Source of the DNA: an uncultured Lachnospiraceae bacterium
Lineage (GTDB): Bacteria > Bacillota > Clostridia > Lachnospirales > Lachnospiraceae
Direction: 5' to 3'
DNA: 64,000 bases
Assembly (NCBI GenBank): GCA_910583615.1
Contig: CAJTXP010000019.1
Coordinates: 9,741-73,740 of the forward strand
Part shown: one piece after another, positions 25,649 to 34,467 of the stretch
Position numbering within the stretch: position 1 is the stretch's first letter
How the letters are laid out: each line of letters starts with the position of its first letter
Position numbers and translations under genes: made by a program
Notes under the pieces: generated by a model
The model's input: the letters and a program-made list of their open reading frames with translations, nothing else
Told to the model about the DNA's origin: nothing
The model's database searches: none

Positions 25649-25675
25649 ATATCGTCTGCTCTTTCCCAAAAATAA
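25649..25675 (-). promoter_or_regulatory. Sigma-28-like promoter of the small FliD-like gene
   Basis: On the minus strand TTAT (25675-25672), a 15-base spacer, then GACGATAT (25656-25649). The layout matches the other flagellar promoters in this window; the -10 differs from GCCGATAT at one position. Confidence 0.6.
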
Positions 25676-25696
25676 GCTGTTCTGGTAAAATTATCT

Positions 25697-26776
25697 CTAT
25701 CGGTATTCCTTCAGCCGCTCTCTTGCAGGTTCATATCCGGCCTGTGACGCCTGTCTGTAATACCGAAGAGCCAGCTCCTTCTGCCCTGACACCTCATACC
25801 ATGCACCCAGATTATATGCCGCTTTGAAAGACCCGGTCCCAACCACTCCGCCCAGTTCCGGTCTTTCTCCCAGTTCCAGACAGCGTTTATAACAATATTC
25901 AATCCTCGGAAGCAGTCCGATATACCGCTCCACGTCTGACAATACCCGTTTCATATAGAACAGACCGCATACAAAGCAAAAGTCCGGCCATGCACCCAGT
26001 ACAGGCTCTTCCCGTTCTACTACCGCACCGGCTTCGTTCAGACATTCCGCAGTTCCGATATCCAGAAGTGTATACAGATACAATACCACACCTTCTGAGC
26101 GCCAGGCCCATTCTCTCTCAGACAGACGGTAAAATCCCCGAAAATACAGAAGACTCTCTTCCAGGCGTTTCAGATTCCGAAGCGTTGAGGCAAGCTGATA
26201 CTGATAATAGGCATCTTTCGGATGATCCTCTGCTTCCTGCAGCAGATACGGCAGATTTCTCTCCCCTTTATCCGTATACAGATAACCATCATGATCCACT
26301 TCCAGCGGAAGCCGATAGCAGGGATATTCTCCATCCGGCTGTTCATGAATTCGTCCTGTATAACGCACTCCCCTGGGAAACAGACGTGGAAGAACAGATG
26401 TACTGATGCTGACTCCTCCGTCTTCTTCCGGATAAGAATTATACCATAACATACCGCCCAGCCAGGTTCCTTTATGTCCGGAAAGAGCTTTTTCAAGATT
26501 CCTGCGCCTGTACGGCCTCACATATTCATCTGCATCCAGAATCAGATTCCAGTCTCCGTCCGACTGATCCAGCGCAAAGTTTTTTGCAGCAGAAAAATCG
26601 TTAATCCATGTAAATGAATAAAGTTCCGCCCCCATCTTCTCTGCGATCTCCCTGGTCCGGTCGTAAGAACCCGTGTCCACGACAATCATCCGGTCCACCA
26701 GCGGTTTCGCCGATTTCAGACACTTTTCCAGGGAGCGTTCTTCATTTTTCACGATCATGACAAGATTGATTTTCAT
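25697..26776 (-). CDS. GT2 glycosyltransferase with TPR-like C-terminus
   Basis: A 359-residue cytoplasmic enzyme. The N-terminal domain is a family 2 glycosyltransferase (MIVKNEERSLEKCL, VVDTGSYDRT, the LILDADEYV metal-binding motif and ARLFP-like LPRLFPRGVRYTGRIHE). This subtype is common in Firmicutes and often carries tetratricopeptide-like helices, seen here from about residue 185 (YYQYQLASTLRNLKRLEESL). Its ATG overlaps the stop of the PilZ gene by four bases. The location in a flagellar operon suggests that it glycosylates a flagellar protein, but this is inference. It is not closely similar to the GT2 enzymes in the array at 48-59 kb. Confidence 0.85.
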   Translation of the reverse strand: MKINLVMIVKNEERSLEKCLKSAKPLVDRMIVVDTGSYDRTREIAEKMGAELYSFTWINDFSAAKNFALDQSDGDWNLILDADEYVRPYRRRNLEKALSGHKGTWLGGMLWYNSYPEEDGGVSISTSVLPRLFPRGVRYTGRIHEQPDGEYPCYRLPLEVDHDGYLYTDKGERNLPYLLQEAEDHPKDAYYQYQLASTLRNLKRLEESLLYFRGFYRLSEREWAWRSEGVVLYLYTLLDIGTAECLNEAGAVVEREEPVLGAWPDFCFVCGLFYMKRVLSDVERYIGLLPRIEYCYKRCLELGERPELGGVVGTGSFKAAYNLGAWYEVSGQKELALRYYRQASQAGYEPARERLKEYR

Positions 26777-27420
26777 AATTCATCTTCCAGAGTCAGTCCC
26801 AGTTTTCTCTGTTTTTCCATCTGCCTCTGTATCTGCTGCTGATAGACAAAGTTCCGGATATCCGCCTCTTCATTGGGCGCAAGGTCCATGAACTGGCATC
26901 CATAACCATACCCGCCCTGCAGATCCTGAATCCTGAGAATTCTTGCAGTCACCCTGCACAGATCTGACCTGAACCGGTACACAAAGATAAACTGCTGTCC
27001 CCGTTTCAGCTCCCGGTTTGTAACCAGATACAGTCCGCCTGCACTGATGTTCTGAATGACTCCCGTAACATAGCTGCCATCTTCCAGTACGAATTCCGAC
27101 GGAATCCGCACCTTCACCCGCACATCCTTCTGTCTCTGAAACTCCTCATATACCTTCAGAACGGTGCAGTCGGCCATCCATGGCTCTCCCGTGTCGAGAA
27201 AACCCGGATTCTTTCTCAATGTTACATCGCAGAGACAGCGGATCAGTCCTTTCTGCCCGTCATAAAAATCCACGATCGTCTTAACCCTTGCATTACGCAG
27301 CTTCGGAGTATGAAAAAACAGGCGGCTCTCATTTTCTTTGATCTCCACCACCCTGGCTCTGGACAACGGTTTCTTATCCGTCCCGTAGACCAGGCAGCTC
27401 TCGCAGTTTTTCAATTTCAT
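26773..27420 (-). CDS. PilZ-domain protein (c-di-GMP receptor type)
   Basis: A 215-residue protein with a YcgR-N-like beta-rich N-terminal part (about 1-95) and a PilZ domain (about 95-205). The second PilZ motif is intact (NISAGG, residues 124-129). The first, normally RxxxR, reads R96-QKDV-R101, so the arginine spacing is one longer, or Gln replaces the first arginine; binding may be altered. Related proteins such as YcgR and Bacillus MotI brake the flagellar motor when bound to c-di-GMP. Its stop overlaps the start of the GT2 gene, so in this operon it could also act on that enzyme. Motor control is the default view. Confidence 0.82.
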   Translation of the reverse strand: MKLKNCESCLVYGTDKKPLSRARVVEIKENESRLFFHTPKLRNARVKTIVDFYDGQKGLIRCLCDVTLRKNPGFLDTGEPWMADCTVLKVYEEFQRQKDVRVKVRIPSEFVLEDGSYVTGVIQNISAGGLYLVTNRELKRGQQFIFVYRFRSDLCRVTARILRIQDLQGGYGYGCQFMDLAPNEEADIRNFVYQQQIQRQMEKQRKLGLTLEDEL

Positions 27421-27498
27421 ATTTCAAATCCCCTCCTTATCCTCTGATACGCAAACACCGCGGACTCCTGCAATACGCACTTGCCGCGGCGCCGCCGA

Positions 27499-28362
27499 TC
27501 ATATCGTAATTGATCCCACCTGACTGCCCGCCTTCATCATCATCTGAAGCCGCAGCAGCTCTATCATATTATAAAAAAAGGTTTTATCAACCGTCACCGT
27601 GTCCCCGCTCCCGCTCTGTACGGCGCTTCCATACAGCATGCTCATCATATCCGTGCTGGAACCATAGAGAGATGACATTCCATAGAGGCTGCCTGCGCCT
27701 GTCAATGCCGATGAACCATATGTACTGCCAAAACCAGCCAGAGCCGAAGTGCCGTAATAATTTCCAAAGCTGTTCATCGCCAGCAGATCATCAGTCCCGT
27801 CAAATCCGTATGAATTCTGCGTCCCTGCGGCACGGTTCACAAACATTCCTGCAGAAAGCGAAGAACCTTCCATATAGGAAGCAACCTTCTTCACATAATT
27901 CTGCGTCTCCGCATAAGGCGGAATACCGCCGTACTTTTCCACGCTTCCCGGGCCTGCATTGTAAGCGGCAAGCGCAAGGCTTATGTCCCCGCCATATCTG
28001 TCCAGATTACTTTTCAGATATTTCGCACCGCCCATGATATTCTGTCTGGCATCATAGGGATTCGTAACGCCCAGGGAACTGGCTGTTCCAGGCATCAGCT
28101 GCATCACTCCGATCGCGCCCGCATGAGAGACCGCATTGGGATTAAAATTGGACTCTGCCTTTGCCACCGCCTTCAACAGTTCCACCGGAACATCATATAT
28201 GGAAGCGGCCTCTTCAAATATGGCATCCATACTCTCCAAACCAGAAGCTTTCTCATATACCTCTTCAAATTTAAGCGAACTGCCTGCGGTTCCTTTCCCA
28301 TGCGTTTCCTCTGCCTGTGCAGTCTTCCCATACAGATCAACTGCTGATATTCCATCTATCAT
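27499..28362 (-). CDS. Lytic transglycosylase (SLT domain), flagellum-associated
   Basis: A 287-residue protein whose SLT domain (about residues 45-170) has the catalytic Glu70 in AKAESNFNPNA, then GAIGVMQLMPGTA and LAAYNAGPGSVEKYGGIPPY. There is no signal peptide, which fits export by the flagellar type III apparatus or a role like FlgJ in opening peptidoglycan for the rod. The C-terminal 110 residues are rich in Gly, Ser, Tyr and Met (for example SLYGMSSLYGSS) and end in a short hydrophobic helix. It lies between the FlhB-like and PilZ genes. Confidence 0.86.
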   Translation of the reverse strand: MIDGISAVDLYGKTAQAEETHGKGTAGSSLKFEEVYEKASGLESMDAIFEEAASIYDVPVELLKAVAKAESNFNPNAVSHAGAIGVMQLMPGTASSLGVTNPYDARQNIMGGAKYLKSNLDRYGGDISLALAAYNAGPGSVEKYGGIPPYAETQNYVKKVASYMEGSSLSAGMFVNRAAGTQNSYGFDGTDDLLAMNSFGNYYGTSALAGFGSTYGSSALTGAGSLYGMSSLYGSSTDMMSMLYGSAVQSGSGDTVTVDKTFFYNMIELLRLQMMMKAGSQVGSITI

Positions 28363-28418
28363 ATCCGCCCTGCTCCTCCTGTCTGCTCATCTGATATCCA
28401 TCCGCCTGTTTCCAGGCC

Positions 28419-28751
28419 TTATTCAACCAAATCATCCTGATCCGGACCTTCCTCCTCCGCCGGTGTTTCAGACGGTTCCCTGTCCGGCACATATCCAAGA
28501 AAATAAATATAAATATCCACGATCGCCTGATACAGCTCCGTCGGAATCTCCGACCCCAGCTGCAGCTGAGTCAGAAGCGTCGCCAGCGAATCATCCTCAT
28601 ATACAGGAACTCCCGCTTCCATAGCGGTCTCCGTGATTCGCTCCGCCAGATATCCCATACCGGAAGCAACGATCACCGGCGCGCCGTTCTTATCCGGATT
28701 GTACTTCAGTGCAACGGCTTTCTGTCTCATCAAATCATCAAATTCTGACAT
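28419..28751 (-). CDS. FlhB C-terminal-like protein (YlqH type)
   Basis: A 110-residue protein equivalent to the cytoplasmic switch domain of FlhB without the membrane part: AVALKYNPDKNGAPVIVA, then ITETAMEAGVPVYEDDSLA and LQLGSEIPTELYQAIVDIYI. The NPTH autocleavage site of true FlhB is absent. Free-standing copies such as Bacillus YlqH occur next to a FliK-like YlqG gene, as here, and may replace or modulate the FlhB tail in export specificity. The C-terminus is acidic. The start overlaps the end of the FliK-like gene by 14 bases. Confidence 0.84.
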   Translation of the reverse strand: MSEFDDLMRQKAVALKYNPDKNGAPVIVASGMGYLAERITETAMEAGVPVYEDDSLATLLTQLQLGSEIPTELYQAIVDIYIYFLGYVPDREPSETPAEEEGPDQDDLVE

Positions 28752-30183
28752 TGATCGTCGTCTCCTTCTCCCGTATTTCCGGAAATACTTCCGTTACCTT
28801 CCTGTCCCGCACACGCCCGTACACGGAAAACTGTCCCAGTCGGATCCCGTTCTTCTTCAGGATCTCCGACACATCCGTCTGGATCTGCTTATCCTGCTTT
28901 GCCAGGTGCGGCGGCACAAAAAGCTGCATCTTCGACTCCCGGTCCTGCAGCGTCATGACCAGTTCAAACTTCCCCAGGCTCTGAATATCAAACTTCAGGA
29001 AAAGCTTGATCTTTCTTCCCTCTTCTGCGCTCCCCCTCCTGGCATCCGGATCGATCCACATCTCCGACACCACATTATTGTCCTCATACTGAAACGGAAT
29101 CATAAAGTGCAGAAGCGGCATATACACGCTCTCATTCATGAGCATACCGTTCATAATTGTATAAAACTGCTGTACATTCTCCAGTCCTGCCTGACCGTTG
29201 GCTCCATGAAGAAGCAGTTTCGCCAGACTGTCTGCAAATTCCGCCATCACCGGCTTCTGAGCTGCCGCCGCATCCGCCCCTGTCTGCAGAAGCTGCTCCA
29301 GAGTCGACTGTTCTTCTCCCTGAAAAAGCCTGGCAAAATCACGGTCATCCAGCATGCGGTCAAACAGCTGCAGCAGCCGTCCCTCATCGCCGTTCTGATA
29401 ACGCACCGCATTAAAGATTAAAAGCATCGTTGCGTCTCGAACCGCCCCGTAATCATGGGTCTGTGATATATATCTGGACAGGAACGGAATCAGTCTCCCG
29501 TTCAGAACCCCTGCATTCTCCGAAGTGTCTCCATTGGCCGCATCCCAGTTCATGGCCCTGGCAAGCTCCCGGAACTCTTCCCGGAACGACCGAAGCATCA
29601 GCTGTTCGATATCCTCCGTCAGCGAATGCATCTGCTGCAGCAGATGGGAACCGGACGCATAGTTATTATATCCCTTTAAAAACGCCAGTATCGCATCTTT
29701 CAGGCTCTCTGAACTGCTCTGCGTCATAAGAGTGCGGATCTTATGAAAAAACTCTCCGCTGAATCTTGCCTGCAGTTCCTGCTGTCCCTGGAGAAACTGA
29801 AGCAGATCCTCCGGAGAATCCATACGAAGAGACATAAGGAACTGATCCACCAAAGCAGTGATCTCGGTATTGCCCGACGCCTGAAATATGGATGTATCTG
29901 TAAACAGCAGGCGCTCCAGAGCCTGCGCCAGATCCTGACTTTCCCCAAGTCCTTTAATAAACGCACTGTAATTACTCTCATAGTTGATGGCTCCCAGCAC
30001 ATCATTCTGAGCCGAATCCCCGGCCTGCTCCCCATCCCTGCCGTCCGCACGGACTACCCGGGTCGGATCTACCGCATTGCGGACCGCTGCATTATCCCCT
30101 GCGGCCCTGGGATCTATGGGACTTTGCATATTCCGGTTATCTGTATTCAGGTTCGGAGTTGTCACCTGTAATATATTAGCCAT
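28738..30183 (-). CDS. FliK-like/YlqG-like flagellar protein
   Basis: A 481-residue soluble, largely helical protein. The last 90 residues resemble the Flg_hook C-terminal domain of FliK (FDIQSLGKFELVMTLQDRES, then a KKNGIRLGQFSVYG strand). The N-terminus is a disordered stretch with many Asn, Asp and Arg, as in secreted hook-length proteins. Adjacent to a YlqH-like gene, it is best seen as the YlqG counterpart; whether it measures hook length is not known. It has a GGAGGAAAT site and a sigma-28-like promoter upstream, and is first in a five-gene minus-strand group reaching to 25697. Confidence 0.68.
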   Translation of the reverse strand: MANILQVTTPNLNTDNRNMQSPIDPRAAGDNAAVRNAVDPTRVVRADGRDGEQAGDSAQNDVLGAINYESNYSAFIKGLGESQDLAQALERLLFTDTSIFQASGNTEITALVDQFLMSLRMDSPEDLLQFLQGQQELQARFSGEFFHKIRTLMTQSSSESLKDAILAFLKGYNNYASGSHLLQQMHSLTEDIEQLMLRSFREEFRELARAMNWDAANGDTSENAGVLNGRLIPFLSRYISQTHDYGAVRDATMLLIFNAVRYQNGDEGRLLQLFDRMLDDRDFARLFQGEEQSTLEQLLQTGADAAAAQKPVMAEFADSLAKLLLHGANGQAGLENVQQFYTIMNGMLMNESVYMPLLHFMIPFQYEDNNVVSEMWIDPDARRGSAEEGRKIKLFLKFDIQSLGKFELVMTLQDRESKMQLFVPPHLAKQDKQIQTDVSEILKKNGIRLGQFSVYGRVRDRKVTEVFPEIREKETTINVRI

Positions 30184-30227
30184 ATTTCCTCCAGCTTTTG
30201 TTTGATCTATTCTGTCTCAATTTATAT

Positions 30228-30255
30228 ATATCGGCGTACTTCAGAAAAAAATTAC
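30228..30255 (-). promoter_or_regulatory. Sigma-28-like promoter of the FliK-like operon
   Basis: GCCGATAT (30235-30228, minus strand) is a full -10 box. The -35 is GTAA with a 16-base spacer or TAAT with 15. It lies about 45 bases upstream of the ATG, back to back with the flgM promoter in a 341-base gap. Confidence 0.7.
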
Positions 30256-30423
30256 AAGTCCGCACAGGAAACTGCATATATACGGATATATTATACTCCA
30301 CCGCCGTCAGAACGGCAAGTAGAAGTTCCCGTTTTTTCATCCTCTTTTTGTCCCCCGCACATCTGTTTTTTCATAAAAAATCCAAAAAAACCAGCAAAAA
30401 AGTATAAAACGGCAACAAATATC

Positions 30424-30450
30424 TTATCCCAGAGCAAAAAATGCCGATAA
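30424..30450 (+). promoter_or_regulatory. Sigma-28-like promoter of flgM
   Basis: GCCGATAA at 30443-30450 is a perfect -10 box. TTAT at 30424-30427 is 15 bases upstream. Autoregulation of flgM by the sigma factor it inhibits is the usual arrangement. Confidence 0.72.
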
Positions 30451-30478
30451 TATAAGCAGATAGAATCTAAGCCTGAAA

Positions 30479-30495
30479 GGACAGCGCTGCTGTCC
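30479..30495 (+). other. Leader hairpin upstream of flgM
   Basis: GGACAGC, a three-base loop and GCTGTCC form a perfect 7-bp stem in the 5' leader. A run of five T begins eight bases after the stem (CTGTTTTTAG), so it resembles a weak attenuator placed between the sigma-28 promoter and the AAAGGAGG ribosome site. Confidence 0.5.
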
Positions 30496-30524
30496 GTACT
30501 CTGTTTTTAGAAAGGAGGCTTACC

Positions 30525-30818
30525 ATGAACGTTAATTTTCAGACCATAAATCCCTCTTACCGCACGCCTGTGTCCGTTCCGAAGAAGCGTGCTGCACAGA
30601 CCGGCAAAAACCAGGGGAATTATGATACGGTTACGATCCGCGGCACGCAGACAGATCAGGAGGATGGTTTCGCGCGGATCCTGTCACGCACCGCTGCTTC
30701 TCAGCTGAGCGAAGGCGCCAGTCCGGAGCGGGTGCAGGAACTGGGACGCCAGGTGGCGGCAGGCACTTACCATCCCGATGCCGACCGGATCGCCGGACGC
30801 CTGCTGGGACTGAACTGA
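30525..30818 (+). CDS. flgM: Anti-sigma-28 factor FlgM
   Basis: A 97-residue FlgM. Family members bind sigma-28 until the hook is complete, then leave through the flagellar export channel. The C-terminal sigma-binding helices are recognisable (SPERVQELGRQVAAGTYHPD then ADRIAGRLLG); the N-terminus is polar and probably disordered. AAAGGAGG lies seven bases before the ATG. It is the first gene of the flgM-flgN-flgK-flgL-yviE-fliW-csrA operon, the Bacillus/Clostridia order. A short terminator follows it. Confidence 0.92.
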   Translation: MNVNFQTINPSYRTPVSVPKKRAAQTGKNQGNYDTVTIRGTQTDQEDGFARILSRTAASQLSEGASPERVQELGRQVAAGTYHPDADRIAGRLLGLN

Positions 30819-30836
30819 ATCACATCATGTTATACG

Positions 30837-30861
30837 GAAAATCTGCCTCCGGCAGTTTTTT
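30837..30861 (+). terminator. Short intrinsic terminator between flgM and flgN
   Basis: CTGCC, loop TCC, GGCAG, then six T, preceded by an A-run that can extend the stem. The stem is short, so readthrough into flgN is likely, making flgM the more abundant message. Confidence 0.62.
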
Positions 30862-30901
30862 CTGTATGTAACGACTACAGAAGGGAGTCTTTTAACCGCT
30901 T

Positions 30902-31384
30902 ATGAGTCAGACAACGCACGACCCATTCCAGGAATACAGAACTGTCATTCAGAACCTGTCTGCTCTCGCAGTCAGCATTACCCGCACGGAAGAAGCCAAG
31001 ACGGCCGCCGTATCCAACAACCGGCATGAACTGCTGGATGAATGCATTCAGGAAGAGCAGGCTCTTCTTCTGAAACTCAGAGGGCTGGAACAGCGCCGGA
31101 TCCGGCTGCAGGCAGAACTTGGATGGGATTCCCTGACGCTGACGCAGATTCTGGATACTGCATCGCCGGAACAGGCGGAAGCGCTGCAGCCTGTTTTTCA
31201 GGAACTGGAGCGGCAGCTTGGGCGCCTGCAGACGGCCCGGGAAGCAGCCGAACAGATTCTGAAGGTGCGTCTTCATGAACTGAAAGTCTTTTCGCAGGCA
31301 GGCGCTGCCTATGACAACGGCGGCAACATCAGCCAGAACGGCGGTGTGCAGGGAACGGGCAGAATTCGCAGCACCTATGTCTGA
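30902..31384 (+). CDS. flgN: FlgN-like chaperone for hook-associated proteins
   Basis: A 160-residue, mainly helical acidic protein matching the FlgN layout: a long N-terminal helix, a central turn (LGWDSLTLTQILD) and a second helix pair. The glycine- and asparagine-rich C-terminus ends in IRSTYV. Position between flgM and flgK is the strongest support: FlgN binds FlgK and FlgL and delivers them to the export gate. AGAAGGGAGTC lies upstream of the ATG. Confidence 0.84.
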   Translation: MSQTTHDPFQEYRTVIQNLSALAVSITRTEEAKTAAVSNNRHELLDECIQEEQALLLKLRGLEQRRIRLQAELGWDSLTLTQILDTASPEQAEALQPVFQELERQLGRLQTAREAAEQILKVRLHELKVFSQAGAAYDNGGNISQNGGVQGTGRIRSTYV

Positions 31385-31492
31385 ACCTGTTTTAATGATA
31401 TGACAGACTTTAATATAGAAGCATAAAACCTGTCCGGCCACTTCAGCTTCAGCGTCCGGGCAAATAACAGAATTATATGGAGGATATTATAT

Positions 31493-33283
31493 ATGGTACG
31501 AGCAACCTTCGCCGGTTTTTCCACGGCTCTTTCCGCTTTACAGGCCAACCAGAAGCGGCTGGATATCGTGGGACACAACCTGGCCAACATGAATACCGTC
31601 GGATATACAAGACAACAGCTGGAGACCTCCAGTCTCAACTACACGACGCCGGTTTCCAACTACATGAACGGCTCTGAGGTTATCGTCGGCTTTGGCGTAC
31701 ATATGAACAAAGTCTCTCAGATCCGCGATCCTTATCTGGATGTACAATACCGCTCTCAGATGCAGAAATCCGGATATACCGATGCACTGCAGTCTTCCCT
31801 GGACAGTCTGGCGAAGATCTTTGACGAATCAAATACAGAGGGAATGGGAATCCATCAGGCCTTCCTCGATATCCGGAATGCACTGGTCAATATGCAGGAT
31901 AATCCTAAAATCAACAGTTCTGTCTATGAGACCGAATTACGTACCAAAATGCAGGCACTATCCAATCTTCTGAACGGCGCTGATCGTCAGATCACAGAAG
32001 CAGAGCAGCTGGAATATCAAAAGCTGACCGGAACAAACAGTTCTGAAAGAGGTGCTGTAGAGGAAGTCAATGACATTCTCATGCAGATCGGTCAGCTGAA
32101 CCGGCAGATCAAACAGAATCAGATTCTTGGACAGCAGAGTCTCGAGTTGATGGATGAGAGAAATGTGCTGCTTGACGAACTGTCAAGTTACATTCCCATT
32201 GAAGTCACCTATTATAAAGATGAAGCGCATGACGGACTGAATGCGGACGGATCAGAAAATCTCGGTGAGATCTACCATCTGGACAGCAACGGCAAGCCCA
32301 TGTTCAAGAAGGAATGGCCGGATGATCTGCGGGTGGAGATGGTCTACACAGATGAGAACGGCACATCCCAGCGGCTGACTCTGATTGAGGGCACCGAAGG
32401 CAGCGGCGACCAGAATTATGGAAAGTTGTCCATTACCGGCGACATCAACGATCCGACAAATTTTGAGATCACTTTTACAGGCAGCGAACGGAACCTGATG
32501 CCCCCCAAGGCTCAGGAATCTCTGACTCTCCGAAAAAATGCTGCCGGAGGCGTTACCGGTACCACAACAGATGGTGTTACCTCCATCGGACTTGGAAACG
32601 GATCCATCCAGGCAAGCCTTGACATGTTATGGATGACTGGAGATACTACCATCGACAAGAATAATGACGTCAAAGGATATGAGTATTACAGAAGCGAGTT
32701 AGACACCCTTGCAAAGTCATTTGCAGATGTTATGAACGCCATTAACAAAAAGAACCACCCCGATACCACCGGCACAGAGCAAAATCTGCTTGTCAACAAA
32801 ACAAACCAGAGCGGTACAGGCATTACGGCAGCCAATATCGGCATTAACCCGGACTGGATCACTCATGCAGTAACAATCAACCGCGGCGGCACAGGGGATA
32901 ATCCGACAGACGCCATCCTGCATATGATTGAAGCGATGGATTCCACCTGGCCTTACACGGGAAGTAATCTTTTAAATGGATTTAATGGCATCACGGCTAC
33001 AGAACCCGATTTAAAAAACAATACCTTTGCTGATTACATGAACCACATCTCTACCGTACTGGCAAATGATTCTTACAGTAATACCATGGCTCTGAAGACC
33101 AATGTGACGGTGCTGAACGGAATCCAGAATTCCCGCGATTCCATGTCCGGCGTCAGTCTGAACGAAGAAGCATCCAACATGATGATGTTTCAATCCGCTT
33201 ATCAGGCTACATCCCGTCTTATGACTGCATTGGATCAGGTTCTCGACGTTCTGATCAACAGCACTGGAACATGCGGACGTTAA
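31493..33283 (+). CDS. flgK: Hook-associated protein 1 FlgK
   Basis: Joins hook to filament. At 596 residues it is normal sized. The N-terminus is conserved (FAGFSTALSALQANQKRLDI, then GHNLANMNTVGYTRQ), as is the C-terminal helix that ends VLDVLINSTG after NMMMFQSAYQATSRLM. A strong ATGGAGGA ribosome site precedes the ATG. The central domain carries the variable beta-rich part. It is followed 30 bases later by flgL. Confidence 0.95.
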   Translation: MVRATFAGFSTALSALQANQKRLDIVGHNLANMNTVGYTRQQLETSSLNYTTPVSNYMNGSEVIVGFGVHMNKVSQIRDPYLDVQYRSQMQKSGYTDALQSSLDSLAKIFDESNTEGMGIHQAFLDIRNALVNMQDNPKINSSVYETELRTKMQALSNLLNGADRQITEAEQLEYQKLTGTNSSERGAVEEVNDILMQIGQLNRQIKQNQILGQQSLELMDERNVLLDELSSYIPIEVTYYKDEAHDGLNADGSENLGEIYHLDSNGKPMFKKEWPDDLRVEMVYTDENGTSQRLTLIEGTEGSGDQNYGKLSITGDINDPTNFEITFTGSERNLMPPKAQESLTLRKNAAGGVTGTTTDGVTSIGLGNGSIQASLDMLWMTGDTTIDKNNDVKGYEYYRSELDTLAKSFADVMNAINKKNHPDTTGTEQNLLVNKTNQSGTGITAANIGINPDWITHAVTINRGGTGDNPTDAILHMIEAMDSTWPYTGSNLLNGFNGITATEPDLKNNTFADYMNHISTVLANDSYSNTMALKTNVTVLNGIQNSRDSMSGVSLNEEASNMMMFQSAYQATSRLMTALDQVLDVLINSTGTCGR

Positions 33284-33313
33284 TAAATAAATATAAACAG
33301 GAGGACATCTATT

Positions 33314-34438
33314 ATGAGAGTCGTAAATTCATCTTTATATAGAAACTATACCAATTCTATGAATACAGTTCAGGCGAGGTTAAATAAAAGCTTCAACAAA
33401 ATTTCCAGCGGCAGAGCTTACGAATCTGCTGCCGAAGATCCTGTTTCCTACTATCAGGGCAAGCAAATAGATGATCAGTATCAGCTGGTTTTAAGCAAAA
33501 AGAGACTTTTGACCGATGTCAAATCACGGCTGGAGCAGCAGGAAAAGGGAGCTTATGACATACAGACTACCCTCTCTCTGGACGCAAAGCAGGCGGTCCT
33601 TCAGGCCAGGACTGCCACTACATCCGACACGGCTCTGGCATCGCTTCGTGATAAACTGCTTCAAGTAGAGCACAATATGGTAAATGACCTTCAAGCACAG
33701 TATCAGGATTTTTATATTTATGGCGGCAATGACATCAGTACGCCTCCTTTCTCCTTGAGCTCAGACGGAAAGACATTGACCTTCAACCATAAATATCCGG
33801 GTGATGATTTCCTGACCAAATATGAGATGACGTTTAAAGATGGAAAATTTGAAGATACTGTTACTGTATCCACTGTTCCTGCCGGACAGGGTCCGACGCA
33901 TCCCCTTTCAGATGCAATGAAAGAGCAGGGATTTATGGATCTCGGCTATGGAGATATTCGTGACAGAAGCACTTTGATTGATACGTTTACCGGTGGTATG
34001 AATGTACTGACTGGACTTACTTCCGAACATGTTAAGACCAGTACACCTTCAGATGCAGAAATCATGGAGAAACTGACCAAAGGTCCCCTTGGCCTGGTTG
34101 CCGGCTCTGTGGAGAGCATCACCAACTATCTGGAGGGGAATTCGACCCGCGGAGAGATGACAGAGGAACTCGGCGTCATTTTGCAGGATATGCTTGTCAG
34201 CGAACACACTACCTCCACGGTATACTCTGATCTTGGAAACAAATACAATCTTCTTGAAAAGCTTGAGAGCACTCTTGGAACCATGACGGACTCTCTTCAG
34301 ACGCAATATAAGAATGCGGTAGGTGCAGATCCGTACGAATCCATATATGAGATGTTTAGCAATCAGTATTCCTATAATGCCGCTCTTCAGGTAGGTTCAA
34401 ATCTTATGAGTTCATCTTTGTTTGATTTTATCCGATAG
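33314..34438 (+). CDS. flgL: Hook-associated protein 3 FlgL
   Basis: The second hook-filament junction protein, 374 residues. The flagellin-like N-terminus is clear (SLYRNYTNSMNTVQARLNKS, then ISSGRAYESAAEDPVSY), as is YIYGGNDISTPPF near residue 135. The C-terminal helix ends SYNAALQVGSNLM. An ACAGGAGGACATC site precedes the ATG. Flanked by flgK and the YviE-like gene. Confidence 0.92.
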   Translation: MRVVNSSLYRNYTNSMNTVQARLNKSFNKISSGRAYESAAEDPVSYYQGKQIDDQYQLVLSKKRLLTDVKSRLEQQEKGAYDIQTTLSLDAKQAVLQARTATTSDTALASLRDKLLQVEHNMVNDLQAQYQDFYIYGGNDISTPPFSLSSDGKTLTFNHKYPGDDFLTKYEMTFKDGKFEDTVTVSTVPAGQGPTHPLSDAMKEQGFMDLGYGDIRDRSTLIDTFTGGMNVLTGLTSEHVKTSTPSDAEIMEKLTKGPLGLVAGSVESITNYLEGNSTRGEMTEELGVILQDMLVSEHTTSTVYSDLGNKYNLLEKLESTLGTMTDSLQTQYKNAVGADPYESIYEMFSNQYSYNAALQVGSNLMSSSLFDFIR

Positions 34439-34467
34439 TTTTTCTGTAAACAGAAAGGAGAAGCTAT

